Assembly: GCA_021613375.1 (NCBI GenBank)
Contig: CM038720.1
Coordinates: 8,285,462-8,349,461 of the forward strand
Direction of reading: 5' to 3'
Length of the DNA: 64,000 nucleotides
Source of the DNA: Megaleporinus macrocephalus
Taxonomy: Eukaryota > Chordata > Actinopteri > Characiformes > Anostomidae
Numbering within the stretch: the first letter of the stretch is position 1; every line of letters begins with the position of its first letter. A program made the position numbers and the translations under genes. The notes beneath the pieces are model-generated. The model did not search any database and was not told where the DNA came from. It saw only the letters and a list, made by a program, of their open reading frames with translations. Shown here piece by piece: positions 34,926-48,237 of the stretch.

Positions 34926-36939
34926 CACTGAAGATTCATACTGAACTCTTATTAGTGATCATTGGAAGTATTGCCTCTCCTGTAGAACTCACTTAATCTT
35001 GTCAGATAAACACAAAAAGTTTGGCTGTTTACTTTTTCACCAATCAAACTGAGTGTGTGTAATTTTCTTTTACAATATGTGACTAATAACGTGTCATGTC
35101 AGAACTCACTGCTTGCACTTTTTTCTGGAGCGGCTCGAGCAAAGAGAGCTGGCAGCTTGCCTTGGTTTCGAATGTTTTGGGAAAGTTAGCTTGGTCAGCT
35201 AAAATACTGGTCAGCACTAAATTCTGCAGTCCGGTGCAGTAAGTGCCAACCTTTTGTTCATCAAACTTTTCTTTGGTTCTTCACATCTTCTGCCACATAT
35301 ACCTCAAGACGGACCCTGACCCGGACGAGCAGACGGACAGGACGGTCGACTTCGTTCTGTCAAGCTGCCCAGTCTGGATCACGGGGAAACACCGTAATGG
35401 GGTCCAGGGTGCGGATGGTCAGCTACAGTACTGTAGGTGCTCCTAGTCTAGTGTACAGAGCAGTTCATTAGCGCGCTGCCTCCATCTGTTTGGAAAGAAG
35501 TGGCTAACAATTAAGAAAAGATGGATGCTTAGCATAATGCAAATGAGCTCATGCTAACTAGCTCCCAAAGCTTTCATTAATTGTTAGCCAGGTTAGCATT
35601 TTGGGAGCCTCATTAATCAAAAGAGCTCTTTATGCTCGATGGTCATGAATGATTAGTCTTTTTGCACAGAGCAAAAGTGGCCTATTATTAAAAAGAGGTT
35701 CCTAAACCACATATATAAGCCCTCATATTTGATTTAGATATATTTTGATTTTAAATAAATGTATTATGGCGTCCCAGCAAAGAAGGAGACGCAGAAAACA
35801 TAGCAGCAGGTCACCTTCAGCCATACAGCCCTCCTTGATGCACCAGCACAGCTCCACTACCCCAGTTACCAGCTCCACAGCCCAGCTCAACAGAGCACAT
35901 ACACACACTAGAACATCCACAGCAACTTATTTACACATTAAAGTCCACGGCATGTATAGAACCACTGCTGCCAGGCTGCCCTGCTGCTCCACCGTCAGAT
36001 CATTACCTGTTGTCATCCTCCAGCAGAACTATACTGCTGCGAGTCTGGCTCTTCCTATGAGCTTTAGCACCTCCACGGTCATGCGGTCCAACAGCAGGAC
36101 ACTGCAGTATGAATGACTCTTCCTGACAGCGGTCTCTTTTAATGAATGGTGGAGAGAGAGAGAGCTACACTAATGACAAATTAGGCTTTCATAACGACAA
36201 TTGAACCAATTCTTATGTAAAATGATATGATGTGAAATTTATATCTGAAGGAATCTTTACTCCATTACTTTTATAATGGCATGAATTTCTTTTTAAATAG
36301 CATCATCTATTTTACTAGCCAGGAAATGTCAGGCGGCGCAACCACACATAAATAAAATATGTACCACTACTGAAAACATATATACACCAGCTTCTGTAGT
36401 GTTTGTGCCGTATAAGTCATTCTTATTGGGTTTTATGTATTTGAAATATATATGTAGAAATTATTCCATACATATCATTATAATAGTAACACATTGTTAT
36501 GCTTTCCTAGGCTCAAACCACCTGACTTGGTAAACTAACCTAATCTAACCATGGCATAAATAAATATGTCCATCGTTATCACCCACTGTCCTTGGCCTTA
36601 CATCATGAAGGTCACAAGGGGTCTTCTTTGTAATGCCACATTCCCCGCCCACACTTTCTTAAAGGCTTGTAACAATAAAAGTAGTTTTTGGTGGTTGTGC
36701 CACATGACATTTGAGAAAAACCAGAGTTGTTTAAAGAGCTTACACTTTTAAAGTTGAACAGTTGCACCACATGACATTGGGAGCAGGCACCCACTCCCCT
36801 TGCAAAATAATGTATTTCTTATAATGTTGGTTGGTCTGCAGTTACGGGTGACAGTCAATAAGGTTAATCAATCTTGCTGCAGTTCAGTAATAATTAGAGT
36901 AAAACTGTTAAAGAATTTGTAATTACAGGGAATAACTAA
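34926..36939. other. No recognised gene; possible conserved non-coding stretch at 35520-35660
   Basis: Open frames at 35243-35446 and 35745-36116 (plus) have no recognisable domain. 35520-35660 contains an ATGCAAAT octamer (about 35537) and several ATTA/TAAT cores (cattaattg, cattaatc, gaatgatt), a texture seen in developmental enhancers. That is suggestive only. Confidence 0.3.
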
Positions 36940-36985
36940 ACACACACGCACACATACACACACACACACACATATATATATATAT
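36940..36985. repeat. (CA)n(TA)n microsatellite
   Basis: acacacgcacacatacacacacac followed by alternating TA, directly beside a Tc1-like MITE. Confidence 0.9.
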
Positions 36986-36990
36986 TTATA

Positions 36991-37509
36991 TAGACTACCG
37001 CTCAAAAGTTTGGGATCACAGTGAAATGTTCTTGTTTTAATGGAGTATCTTCTTCCTTAACACAGCAATGGGTTGACGGGTCTCTAAAGAAAGTTGTTTC
37101 TTTCTGGTCATTGTGAGTCGGTCAGCAAGCCATCAACTGCTGATCTTCAGATACTAAACTAACCTAGAATGTTGTTCTTCCTTTTATACTCACTTATTAG
37201 TAGAATGTTTTTCAGCTGTGCATCACAATTGAGCAAGAGTGTCCTAACAACCAATTAGTCCAATAACATCCTTAACTTGGATTGGCAGTCGTACCAGGAG
37301 ATTTAGACAGAGGACTGAGAATTGCTGATAATAGGACTATATGCAAAATAAGCCTCTATACAAAAATAGACTTTAATACAAACATTTTTATTCTTTAAAA
37401 AACATCTGATATACATTAATTGTGAAATGGACAATATTGTTTGTGAATTGCATGAAAATTGCATGAAATGAAATTCTAAAGTGATCCTAAACTTTTGAGC
37501 TGTAGTGTA
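36991..37509 (+). mobile_element. Tc1/mariner-like MITE (515 bp)
   Basis: Element 36993-37507 between TA dinucleotides. Left end gactaccgctcaaaagtttg, then ggatcac. Right end gtgatcctaaacttttgagc then tgtagtg. The two are inverted matches except at few positions. There is no transposase inside. A second, inverted and truncated copy runs off the right edge of the window (63685-64000). Confidence 0.88.
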
Positions 37510-38429
37510 TGTGTATATATATACACAAAGAAAAAAAATATTTTCTTTGGACAGTGATGCTTATGGATGATTACATCCTAATCCAAAATTTGAAGTACAG
37601 TCTACACATATGCATTTGTATTATAGCAGAAGTTACTCATGTTTTAAACAGCGAGAGCATGCATAACAACTGATCTGTAGAGGAAACAAAATGATATACT
37701 TCAAACCCTAAAAGATTTAGAATCAGGCAGGATGGACGGCTGTAAATCTCACAACAACAAGTTGCTCAGTTGAGTATATCAGCAAGAAAGCATTTACACT
37801 AACTGTAGAGCTAATTATAACTGATGAATTGGCTGCTCATTGTATCTAAGACAACCACTGTACCCCCTTGCAAGTCTGAATCATTGCATAGGGAAACAGA
37901 ATTAGTGGCCGACTGTAGTAAAGAAGTCCAGTGTGCCTGAAATCACAATTAGTGAACAGTTAGATTCTCTATATAGTTCAGTTACATGGTTACACACAAT
38001 GCCGTAAATATAGTGGACACTACTTACAGGCTAACATACCACAATAGCGGTTTCTTTGGAAAGACTGTGGATGAATCAGCTGGTCTGAAGAAGTTTGTAT
38101 ATGAATGCAAGTACAAAATATCATTTAATGTCAATTCAATCATGTAAACAATTGATAATGTGTAAGACTTTAAAAAACAAGGCTCACAGAATGTTAATAT
38201 AACCACGAGCTGGAGTAAATGAAGCTTGTGCTCATGAAATAAGTCAGTCAATGCATAACAATAATTCACTCAATAGTTTTATTGATTAAATGGAAACATG
38301 GAAGTAACTTCAGAATCAAATATTTGGCAACCAAATAGAGAATATCGTTACAGTGCTGTAACCTCACGATGCCAGTGGCCTTCACTGTCCTGGACTGTTT
38401 ATACAACAAAAGGTCAAGATGACTGGTTT
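37510..38429. other. No recognised gene
   Basis: Nothing identifiable on either strand. Confidence 0.35.
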
Positions 38430-38760
38430 CCGGTGTGAGCAAGTGTTGCCCCAATTGTCCCTATGGTCTCCCTCACTGCTTCCCTATGTAGTGTCCCACA
38501 CAGACAAGTCTATCCAGTGATCGAGTTAACGAGTGGACCATTTCAGACACACCGTACGAGTTTGCTCGTTCTTTACAAACAAAGCAGTGCATTGTGGGTA
38601 CCCTGTGTCTTTGAGGGCACATGGAATATACACTACTAATGCAGAAGTAATATTGTTTAAGCACACTTGATGCTCTGCTCTATGATTTTGGACACTATTT
38701 AAAAAAAAAAAAAAGTACACTGTCTAGTGAATAGGACACAGTTTCGGACACAGCATCTGA
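38430..38760. mobile_element. MITE-like repeat, ends not proven
   Basis: ctcactgcttccctatgtag on the left and gtctagtgaataggacacag then tttcggacac on the right resemble a common fish MITE with ends of the type cactatatagggaatagg. An A-rich tract of 15 lies at about 38700-38714. Confidence 0.4.
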
Positions 38761-39054
38761 CTGGACTCATGCAATGCCAGTTGTCATGGTAACATCTATG
38801 CTAAGTGGTACTCTACATATGTGTCTAATTTTGGATCTCACTAGTTAGATACATGACCAGTCCAAGACATTCACTGTTTGGCACTTCATGTTCTCCTAAA
38901 AGAAACAGGTCAGTGTTCGTCCTCTTTCTGTCTCTCCACTCCGTCTGTTGTGAAATTAGGATTGAGTTCATTATTAGATGTTCAGAACTGGTGAACGGCC
39001 AATAGCTGCCATCTAAAGCCAACCACAGTATGGGGATGGGGATATACACTACTA

Positions 39055-39426
39055 ATGTCCATCCTTCTACTGCAAGAAGACACCTCTCCACTACGGGTCT
39101 GAAAGGATGTGTAGCTGTTCAAGAAGCTCCTCACTGAGAAAAGGAGGAGATACAGACACATGAAACACAGAAGCTGCTGATGTTCTCAGAACAATGGACT
39201 GACTGCACCAAAGTCCAGGACCTCAACATCACTGAATGTGTATGGGAATACTTGGATCACCAAAAGCAGAAACCTGCTAAAACGGGACCACCACCACTAC
39301 CACAGGACCACCAGAGAGCAAGTGGCATGTCATTCTCAGTACTGCAGTGACACTGACATGATGGTGGCGTGTTGTGCTGGTATGACAGGATCAGACACAG
39401 CAGTGCTGCTGGAGGTTTTCAAATAA
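39055..39426 (-). repeat. RepB interspersed repeat, copy 1
   Basis: Shares with 41835-42500 the phrases gggtctgaaaggatgtgtag, gaggagatacagacacatga, ctgatgttctcagaacaatg and cagtgacactgacatgat. The reverse complement resembles the RepB segment at 62064-62245 (gtgtctgatccactcacacc). Confidence 0.8.
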
Positions 39427-39922
39427 AGATGGGGGGCAGGGGTTGGGTTGGTTGGGTGGGGATAATTGAAACAACAGGTGGATACACAGATTTCGAAAGG
39501 TGATCATAATAAATGTGGTCTTGTATTTCATGTGTATAATAAAAGAGAATCAAAACGAGAAACCAAAATTAGTGATTTCGTTCCAAAGCTCAGTGGCAAC
39601 ATCATCAGTAGTAAGTTTAACGAGTGGTGACATTGAGCTTAAATGTCAAAAACATAACAGCAGGCTAAAGAACTGGTGTACCCAAAGAAATGAGACAGAA
39701 CATCAAACAAAATAATGAACAGGTATGAATGATTTTCACCACTTTGTGGTCCAACATGGAGCATCCTTTGGTATGAACTGGTATATATGAGGATGGTTCA
39801 CTCGTTTATCTGCAATTCTTTATTTCACCACAGTTCGCCAATTCATGCTCTTTCCCAAATGGTTTTAAAGGGAACCCTGGCTGGTAACACATGTGAGCCT
39901 TAATATGGTGTTAAGACATGTT

Positions 39923-39960
<38 letters not shown>

Positions 39961-40399
39961 GACATCAAATGGTTACAGTAACCGGCCGTCACGCTTGAGC
40001 ACAGCTAGCTAGCTAAACATGCTACTGTTCAGTCTTTACAGTTTGAGCTAGAACTCAACATTTCTGACATGAGCGGCGACATCACACACCACGTTAGTGT
40101 AAATGGTGAACAGAGAGGGTGGAGGAGAGAGTGACACAGTGCTGGAGTTGTTGTGAAACTGTGTGTTGGTGTTGACGGAGAAGGAGAGTGTCTGTTAAAG
40201 GAGCTCCGCTTTCTAGCAGGAAACATTCACGCTCAGTAAACAGCTAGATACACTGAACGGGAGTGTCTCTGAGCTTCACACTCCTTTATTAGTGAAGTAG
40301 TATGTTCACTACTAAGACTCTACTTTCACCTTCAGGATCCACAAATGAGGAGAAGCAGCTGACGCTAACGCTAAACGTTCTCAGGAGAGAGTCCAGCTC
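39427..40399. other. No recognised gene; A32 run
   Basis: A run of about 32 A lies at 39927-39958. Otherwise nothing identifiable. Confidence 0.4.
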
Positions 40400-40439
40400 A
40401 TGTTCACGTTCACGGTTCTTCTCGCGGTTCTCCATAATC

Positions 40440-40622
40440 TGGAGCTTTTGGACTTCCTGTGTGGGGAAATTGTGGCACTGCATTGTGTTTTAGTCTACGC
40501 TTAAAACCAACAGCCTCCGTCAAGTCTCTCACCAGTGGTGGTCTACTGAACCACTCAAACTCATCCAGACTGAAGTGAGGAGAGCAGAGCGGTGGTCTTT
40601 GGGTAGCTGTGTTGGTCCACAC
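40440..40622 (-). pseudogene. THAP zinc-finger remnant, C-terminal half
   Basis: The minus-strand frame reads CSPHFSLDEFE, then GFKRRLKHNAVPQFPHTGSP. In THAP domains the second zinc pair appears as C-x2-H-F, followed by a D/E-D-F-E helix, and the module closes with a K-R-x-LK-x-x-AVP motif. All of these are recognisable here. The N-terminal half (first Cys pair, FPK and the Trp motif) is not found upstream on this strand, so this is a lone exon-like fragment. It complements the N-terminal halves at 10.2 and 12.3 kb in content but is 28 kb away on the other strand. A THAP transposase or a host THAP gene are both possible sources. Confidence 0.55.
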
Positions 40623-40640
40623 GCTGCTTCACTAACTATT

Positions 40641-41824
40641 CTCCTTGTTTATGTTTGTGAAGCTGTTTAGACTAATATCAGTCTTCACACTGCCTTTCAC
40701 TCAAACAACATCAACAACACAATGTACATGGTTTTCTTTAAGCTAGGTTAGTAACTAACACTCACTCCTTCACACCACAGTCCAGTTTAGACCTGACACC
40801 ATTTGACGTCACCTACCCAGCAGGTATTGCACGTCAGTAATAATGGCTGCGTCCATATGTTACATATTTAGAATAAAAGTGTTAATTGATAAATAAATCT
40901 GATACTTTTTGCGATTATTTCTGCAACTTGTCTTAACAATTTAGAGTCATTACAACATATTAAGGCTTACAGGTGTTACGAGCCGGGGTTCCATTTAAGG
41001 TTATACATATGAGCCAAAGATTCCATATATGTACTTCAGTTTTCCCACCAATTATTGTTTTGCGAAGTGCAGACCCCTAAGACAGGGCAAGGAAGGGGAA
41101 CTCTGAGAAACTTGGGGCTGGAGTTCTGGGTGGCTTCGGCTGCTAGGTTTTAAAGCCAGGCACCCCCTTTGCCAAGCAAAGAGTGAGTACGATTTTGGGA
41201 GAAAGGGAGGAGCTGGGGAGGCGGTAGGGTGCGAATTTCGTCACCAGCAGGTGAGGGAAGAGGAGTGGTTTATATAGAGCGTTTAAAGATGAAGAGGAGG
41301 AGTTTGGGTGTGGTCCTTCTCCAAAACTTAGGTTATTTCCTATCTTCGATTATATACTGTATATGTTGCATACACACATTCCAGACCTGTTTAGGCATCG
41401 TTTATAAATTCGACTCCCCTGTTTTGGAGGCATAAATGATGAACACGACTGTTATTTGGATTTTGAGGAGGTGATGCACAATACTGCGACACGGCCAGCA
41501 CTTTTATAGGAAACTAATAGAACAATGCAGCTCCTGCCTCCGACCCACTTTTTCAATCCAATAAAATAGAAAAACTTTCAAGAGACCTTGGCTAATTCCT
41601 TAAATGTCAAGGACCGAGCTTCTCTTTAATCTTTCTAATTGCTGTTACTGTATTATACTGTGCAAAGTCAGAGATCACCATTCATCTATTTAATTTCCCA
41701 CTTCAAATGGGCGTCAAGTTATTCAGTTTCAGGCCATATTTTTGAGGAGTTTAGATAAAAAGATAATCCACTTGCATGAGGCAGAGAGAAAATCAAAACT
41801 TTTTTTAAAAATTATTTAAAAGCT
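40641..41824. other. No recognised gene
   Basis: Nothing identifiable. An open frame at 41229-41435 has no recognisable domain. Confidence 0.35.
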
Positions 41825-41834
41825 ACTGAGAAAA

Positions 41835-42500
41835 CGAGGCTCCTAACAACCACCTGGAAGACCTGATAGACCCACCAACACTGTGCCCATCAGATAAACA
41901 ACACTTTCATCTCAGAGAGAACAGAACATCCAGCTCCACCTTCAAGGTCTGAGAACATCCACAAGTGTCTCTGTCCCTCCTTCTACTGCACTGTGAGAAG
42001 ACACCTCAGCGCTATGGGTCTGAAAGGATGTGTAGCTGGTCAAGAAGCTCCTCACAGAGAAAACGAGGAGATACAGACACATGAAACAAAGAAGCTGCTG
42101 ATGTTCTCAGAACAATGGACTGACCATCCAGAAGCTCAACATCACTGAATGTGTTTGGGAATGCTCCACTCATGAGAAGCAGATAACTCTTAAAACGGGA
42201 CCACCACCTCCACAGGACCACCACAGAGCAGGTATTATTTGGGTGGCATGTCATTCTTAGTACTGCAGTGACACTGACATGATAGTGGTATGTTGTGCTG
42301 GTATGAGAGGATCAGACACAGCAATGCTGCTGGAGTGTTTAAACACTGTGTCCACTCACTGTCCACTCTATTGGACCTTGCTGGTCCACCTTGTAGATGT
42401 AAAGTCAGTGATCATAGGACGCTGCCCACAGGACACTGTTGGCTGGATAGTTTGGTTGGTGGCCTGTTCTCAGTCCAGCTGTGACACTGAGGTTAAAGAA
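41835..42500 (-). repeat. RepB interspersed repeat, copy 2, longest
   Basis: Contains the phrases listed for copy 1 and continues through ctggtccaccttgtagatgt, cataggacgctgcccacagg and ttctcagtccagctgtgaca, typical of a repeat widespread in ostariophysan genomes. Open frames here are incidental. Confidence 0.85.
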
Positions 42501-43559
42501 CAGTACACAGTATACCGTGAATCACATGAACTACAGCCTGTAAGTGTAGAACAACAAATGGTGTGTAGATACAAGATGATTTACTTAATAACAAGTCCAT
42601 TGAGTGTGTATCTTCTTCTGCAGGCATTAGCCGTGTCGTATTCTATGAATCTGGTATTCATAGCATCTTAGAACACATAGCATCAACACCCAGTTACTGA
42701 AGCCCATGTTTACTGTAAATGCTACAGTCCAGAACCAGCTGACCGCTCCATACATGGCTTCCGTCCATCCAGGGTTCATTGCCCGGAATGAGTTCCATCT
42801 GTTCTCTGGTTGTCCTAATGCCTTTGGTAATTAAACGAGTAGTTAGCTTCTGCTGTTTGAGTGCCAACTCCTTCAACTCCAGTGTTACCACTGCTGTAGT
42901 ACTGGAGGTCAGACAGTGTGATATAGCCAACATTGTGCTGCAGTCTTCTAGAAGAACGGGAAACATCTTATTAATCGTTGATTTGCTTCGCTGGGTTACT
43001 TTTCAGTTTTATAACAATAACGTTAATGCAGGAGACCCTCCAGTGCACTCGATTGTGGACATTTTGGGGATAAAAATAAAGAGATATTATATAAAAATAT
43101 TCTCCTCGTCTGCCCTCGGACTCTGACAGCGAACACTCTTCACTAATATAACTCATTCCCCTCAGGTCCCCGCTGACCTTAGCTTACCTCATAAAATGTA
43201 CATCCTTAGGTGACGGAGAGGAGTTGCTCTAGAAGAGCTGGAGGAAACACTCATGCCTGAATAAAAAAACAAAAAAAAGTAAAAAAAGATCCTTCTTTAT
43301 AATTAGCACCAAATTAGGCTGCCAATTAGGTCTAATATGTATTGTTTGTCTGCAGTCTTATTTAGCATTCAACCGCATATGCATTTGCTAACTCCATTAT
43401 AAAGCACTTAAAGACAAAGTACAGGCTTCGCTCGTTTTCAGCAGCAACCTCAGTCTGTATTGTGTTCAAAGAACGTTCCAGTATTTCACAATCTAATCTC
43501 CATATCATAGCTGTCCAAAGAAATACATGTAGTTCAATTACAGTCAATTTTTATTTTTC
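42501..43559. other. No recognised gene; unassigned open frame
   Basis: The minus-strand frame 42694-42966 (90 codons) contains LELKELALKQQKLTTRLITK, with the look of a coiled coil, but I cannot place it in a family. It may be a remnant of a transposon or host gene. Confidence 0.3.
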
Positions 43560-43589
43560 TACACTATATGAACGCAGCAGCAGCCGTTT

Positions 43590-44788
43590 ACATTGGGTAA
43601 AAGTTTCATGATGAATGGGCCAATAGAAATGCTCCAAAACATCTGGGGAAACAATCTGGTTCCATTGACTTACATTAAAAGTAAGGATAGTTTTCGGCCT
43701 CTCCTGTAAAGTTACCGTTTTATAGATATGTTTTTTTTTCTTTAGACATCAAGGACATCATCCCTGTCCAAAGAAAAACATATATCTCCATTTTTGTATA
43801 TCATATGAATGCAGCAGTTGGTGTGAGAATTTACTTAAAGAAAGGACCAACAGAAATGCTCCAAAATAGCTTGGAAACAAAAGTTGGTTCCATTGACTTA
43901 CATTGAAAGTAAAGATTGTTTTTGGCCTCTACTGTAAAGTCACTATTTTGGAGATACCCTTCTTGTTTTTCATTGGACAACAAATGATATACTGCATCTG
44001 TAGCATATGGTCAACTACCATAGTGTCTATATGCCTCTCATGTCTTCAGAAAACAATAGAAAACCCATTGACTAAAAAACATACATGCAGTCAGGTCCAT
44101 AAATATATTAGTTATATTTATTTTTAGTTAAAGCTATGTCTACAGTAGGTGAACACAGAGGAATAACAACCACTCCCACCAACCTCCCCCCACCACGACC
44201 AGTGTTTAGGTGTTTAAAACCATTAGCTGATCAGCCAGGTTGATTTAAAATATGACATTTGCATTGTTGATTCTCAATAGAAGGACCCAGGCCTACTGCT
44301 GCCAGCGAAGCAATTACAGCAAATATCAAAGTCAAATTCTCTATAAGAAGAAGGAATGTACCCTGATCTACTGGTGAAGAAAATTTCCTTCACAGCTTTA
44401 CAATCAGTTGGTCCAATCAAGAACACCTTCTGAGAGGTTGGTATATCTTGTCAATGCACAACACTCACTGAGTGGTAAATAATTATACAATATCCTATGA
44501 ACTGCAAGCAGACATTAACTTACCTTAAACACAGATATCGTCGCTGTCCAAAGAAAAACATGCATCTCCAATTTTGGTGATTTTTTTTGTCGTTAACATT
44601 CAAAAATTCATTATGATTGGACCAATAGAAATGCCCCAAAATAATATGGAAACATTCCTAATTCCATTGACTTACTTTGAAAGTAAAGTAGATCTCTGTC
44701 CTGTGAAGTTGTCATTATGGAGATACTTGTTTCTGTTCAGACAGTGGCGATATATTTAAATGAGACATCCACCAGGCAAAATTCCCAC

Positions 44789-44832
<44 letters not shown>

Positions 44833-45080
44833 TTGCTGTCCAATGAAAAATCTCCAACTTTACAGGACAAACCAAAAACATACTTTACTTTCAATGTAAG
44901 TCAATGGAACCAGAATTTTCTCCAAGCTATTTTAGAGCACTTCTGTTGGTCCATTCATCATATAATTTGCAGACAATGTAAACAACCATTGTCGTGTTCA
45001 AATAATGCAGAAAAATCTAAATTAACAAAAATAAAGATGTTTTTTTTTTAACTGGACAGCAACGATATGCAACTTACAAA
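43590..45080. repeat. Cluster of a dispersed repeat, direct and inverted copies
   Basis: ggttccattgacttacatt followed by (g/a)aaagtaa recurs at about 43660, 43888 and 44664, and inverted at about 44890 (caatgtaagtcaatggaacc). It is accompanied each time by gaccaatagaaatgctcca and a gtccaaagaaaaacat segment. The last, inverted copy is separated by a (TA)n tract, so the block is partly palindromic. Confidence 0.75.
44797..44830. repeat. (TA)n microsatellite
   Basis: About 17 TA repeats between direct and inverted copies of the surrounding repeat. Confidence 0.95.
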
Positions 45081-45822
45081 ATGCACATAATAAAAGAATA
45101 AAGCAAGAATAAATTCCTCTGCAATGAGCTTTAAGCATTGAAAGAGTCTCACCAGGTTCCAGAAGATCAATCCCTCATGAGGTTGAGTTCACCGAGAATC
45201 CATTTAGTTTTAGCCCCCTCTGAAAGCCTCTGCAGGATGAAAGATGAATGTAGAAAGTCCTTACACCACTTGTATTTGGTACCACAAACCGAGATAACCA
45301 GAAGTCAGAAGTACAAACAGACAATCTGGATTGCGAATCTAGAACTGAATTCAGTCCAAATCCAGTAGCCCTTTCTAAAAATGGAAACAGAAACAAATAT
45401 AAACATCTAACTACCACATAGTGCTAAAATGCTTCCCTCTTCCTGAAGCTAAAAGCTACAAACCTCTTCAAAACATCCAAATATGTTACTTACATTAAGC
45501 CAAAGAACATAATGCTCCTTAACAAGGTCCTAAGAAACACAGCTGAGGAGCACAAACATGTCTACCATGACTCAAGTTCACATTTCCCTCCCAGCACTCT
45601 CATCTTATTCTTGACCATGAGGATTAACACTGCCCCCTAGCAACTGGGAGAAGAAGTACCCCAGTAATGAGAGAGACTTCCAATACAGAGTGGTTACCAC
45701 AGGAGGTAAAAACATTAATAAGCCTCAAAGACAGAAAGACCTGATTACAGTTTACCCAACAAACAAAAAGCCTGTATAACTCTGGAGCATCTTATAAACA
45801 GATAAGAGGAACCAGTATCAGA
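45081..45822. other. No recognised gene
   Basis: Nothing identifiable. Possibly the upstream part of the decayed transposon that follows. Confidence 0.35.
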
Positions 45823-46095
45823 ATGATGGGAAGAGAAGAGTGTGGAAAAGGAAAGGAACTGCTACAGGGCTGATGGAGAATGAAAGCAGCCCAAGACAAA
45901 GAAGTGGAACGTTCTGCAATGGGCAGGTCAACCAGCTGACCTCAAGCCAATCAAGCATTTCACTTACTGAAGACAAAACTGAAGGTAAAACACCCAAAAA
46001 AACAAAAAAGGAACCAAAGAGGTCAGGCAGAGAAGAAACCCATCAGGTGGTCTATGGGTTCCAGACTCACTGACTACAGACACAGTATTTAAAAA
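45823..46095 (+). pseudogene. Tc1/mariner-like transposase tail, decayed
   Basis: Around 45910-45970 one frame reads LQWAGQPADLKPIKHFTY, which fits the DDE-transposase motif [13 protein letters not shown]. The catalytic Glu has become Lys (PIKH), so it would be inactive. Upstream ggaagagaagagtgtggaaa and downstream cccatcaggtggtctatggg resemble the same transposon family. Frameshifts and stops interrupt it. The 77-codon open frame at 45840-46073 is in a different frame and is not the real reading. Confidence 0.6.
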
Positions 46096-46103
46096 TGTTT
46101 ATT

Positions 46104-47345
46104 AGGGTCCAAGCATGTAGTGCAGAGAACCCACTGGAATTGTTGGGTTTTTTTCATATTTATTTATTTATTATTATTACATTTTTTTTCAAGATTAGAT
46201 GCTGAGGTGGGCTGTATCGCTAGGTGGCGCTGCAAATGCTAAACAACTGTTTCTGAGCATCTGTACATCCGACTGAGCTGAAACTTTGCAGGCATCATCC
46301 GATAGACAGAATATAAGTGAATCGCTGAGGACAATTTGATCCATAAAATTTATAGACTGTCATCAGCCAATCAGAATTTACCAGCCATTTGACAGGCTTA
46401 ACATTGACAACATTAACACTTTCTAAAGTTTGAAGAAGTTTGACCACTGGTGGAAGCTAAATATTGTTTATCACATGTACTTATTTTTAATTAATAGTCA
46501 CAAAACTGGTTGGGTTTAATGTGATCAAAATAAATTTGCCATTACAAGTTAATTTAAAAAATTTATATATAACACCACTATTCAAACTAGTTTTCATCCT
46601 AACCGTTCGACAATGTTCCTGGAATGTTCTGTGGACAGTCAAAATAAATAATTATCAAAAAAATCTTGACTTTTGTACTTAACATGGTCTCCCTCTGTCA
46701 TGTCATCATTGTGGAGCAGATGTTCCTAAGAGGGACACTTTCAATAATTAAAAATGCTATAGCCATGTTATTATTAAGCCTACAGATAAAAACGGGTGCT
46801 GTGTGAATCAGATCTCTCACCTGAATAACTTTGTAATTACAAATTATGTCAGAAATTGGACTCTTTGTCTGCTATTTTGACTAATTCGTCTAAAGTCTAT
46901 GGCTTATTATAGAAAGGCCCAAAGGTCCAGCTGAAGAAAACTTGGTGAACACCTTTTTGTGCAGGCCGCTAATCAATAATCATGACCTTTTGGTGAATTC
47001 TGACTCACTTTCACATGACTCCTATTGCCAAAATGGCCCCATTATGGGTGCATTGGGCCTCATTATGGCCTGAACCTAACCCACTGTACAAATACAAGTA
47101 CGTCAGACAATTTACCATCAGTCTTGTAATATTCTTGTAGCTCAGTACATATGAAATTAAGCATTTATTATGTTTAAGGACCATGGCTCAACAATAATGG
47201 CACATGAAGGCATGTTGATGAATTTTGACTTACTTGAGACTCAAACTGCATTAGGCCTTGTTGTGCCTAATTGGCCCAAACTGCTTAAGGCCTGATTGGG
47301 ATGATCATGCTTGGGCCCGCTCATCGCAGGCTTGCGGTTGTATTA
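46104..47345. mobile_element. Non-autonomous element with gggtccaagcatg ends
   Basis: The left end gggtccaagcatg (46105) is matched inverted by catgcttgggccc (about 47307-47319). The interior (gaaactttgcaggcatcatc, gctaggtggcgctg) resembles a common fish repeat of the type gggtccgagca...cgctcatcgc. Superfamily not determined. Confidence 0.6.
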
Positions 47346-48237
47346 TTTTCAAATGTAGTTGGTAGTTTGTTCACTTGATTAGCTCAATGTTTGTTTGTTA
47401 ATTGTTTTTATTTTTCCTAACATTTATCTTTATCCTATAGCTAATAGTTTAAATTCACTCAGAAATTACAGTGAAAAGCTGGAGCTGGACTAGAGCTGAG
47501 CCAGTTGTAAATGCACCAGCTCGCATCTCCTCGTCTAAGAACTGATTTAGATTATCTTTCTTTATTCTACTCAGCTGAGCCCAATAAACTGGCCTCGCCC
47601 ACTGCATATAATTTGTCGCTTAAATGAGTAGAAGCTGTTTGGACAGTTTAATAAAAAAAGGTTATTATTAAAAAGAAACGTTAGTCTACAATCACCAGTA
47701 TGATTTTGATGGATAGTGATTGGACCATAAAGGGATGATGGTGCATATTTTCACAGGTTGACAGTAAATACTGTATTATGCTGATAAATTACAGTAATTT
47801 GATGTTATTAGGAAACTGATTGCATTACTTTTAATCTACATACACTGTGTGACTAATGAACTGTATTTTACAATTATTATAAAAAACAGTAAGATGCTGT
47901 TGTATGTCTACAGTAGATTTACAGCACTTCGTTACAATGCACAGAGCGCTTTCTCGATATATCAGTTTGTTCCTCCCCTCCACCAAGTTTTTATACAGAA
48001 TCTCGGCCTCGAGTGTGCAAAACTGAACTTGTAGCTGCTGTTCAGAACTTTTTGGGGTTTTTTTATTAAGAATTTTTCTTGTTGTTGTTGTCCTGAAAGG
48101 GGGTGGGGGTCATTGCAGGGTCATTGTGGGGCCACTCTCGTCCAGGTTATATGTGAGCTTTGACAGAGTATTTTTTCACACTCAAATTAAGAGGGGTAAA
48201 ACGCTTGAGCGTCATCGGCTCTATGGGCGCTCCTGAT
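47346..48237. other. No recognised gene
   Basis: Nothing identifiable. Confidence 0.35.

Noticed and set aside
35745..36116. Arg-rich open frame starting MASQQRRRRRK as a possible DNA-binding protein
   Set aside because: Beyond the basic run the sequence is Ser/Thr-rich low complexity without a recognisable domain. I could not support it.
42694..42966. Coiled-coil-like minus-strand open frame as a gene
   Set aside because: Short, with no family recognised and no splice or promoter evidence. Kept only as an unassigned note.
45840..46073. 77-codon basic protein
   Set aside because: It is a shifted frame of a decayed Tc1/mariner-like transposase.
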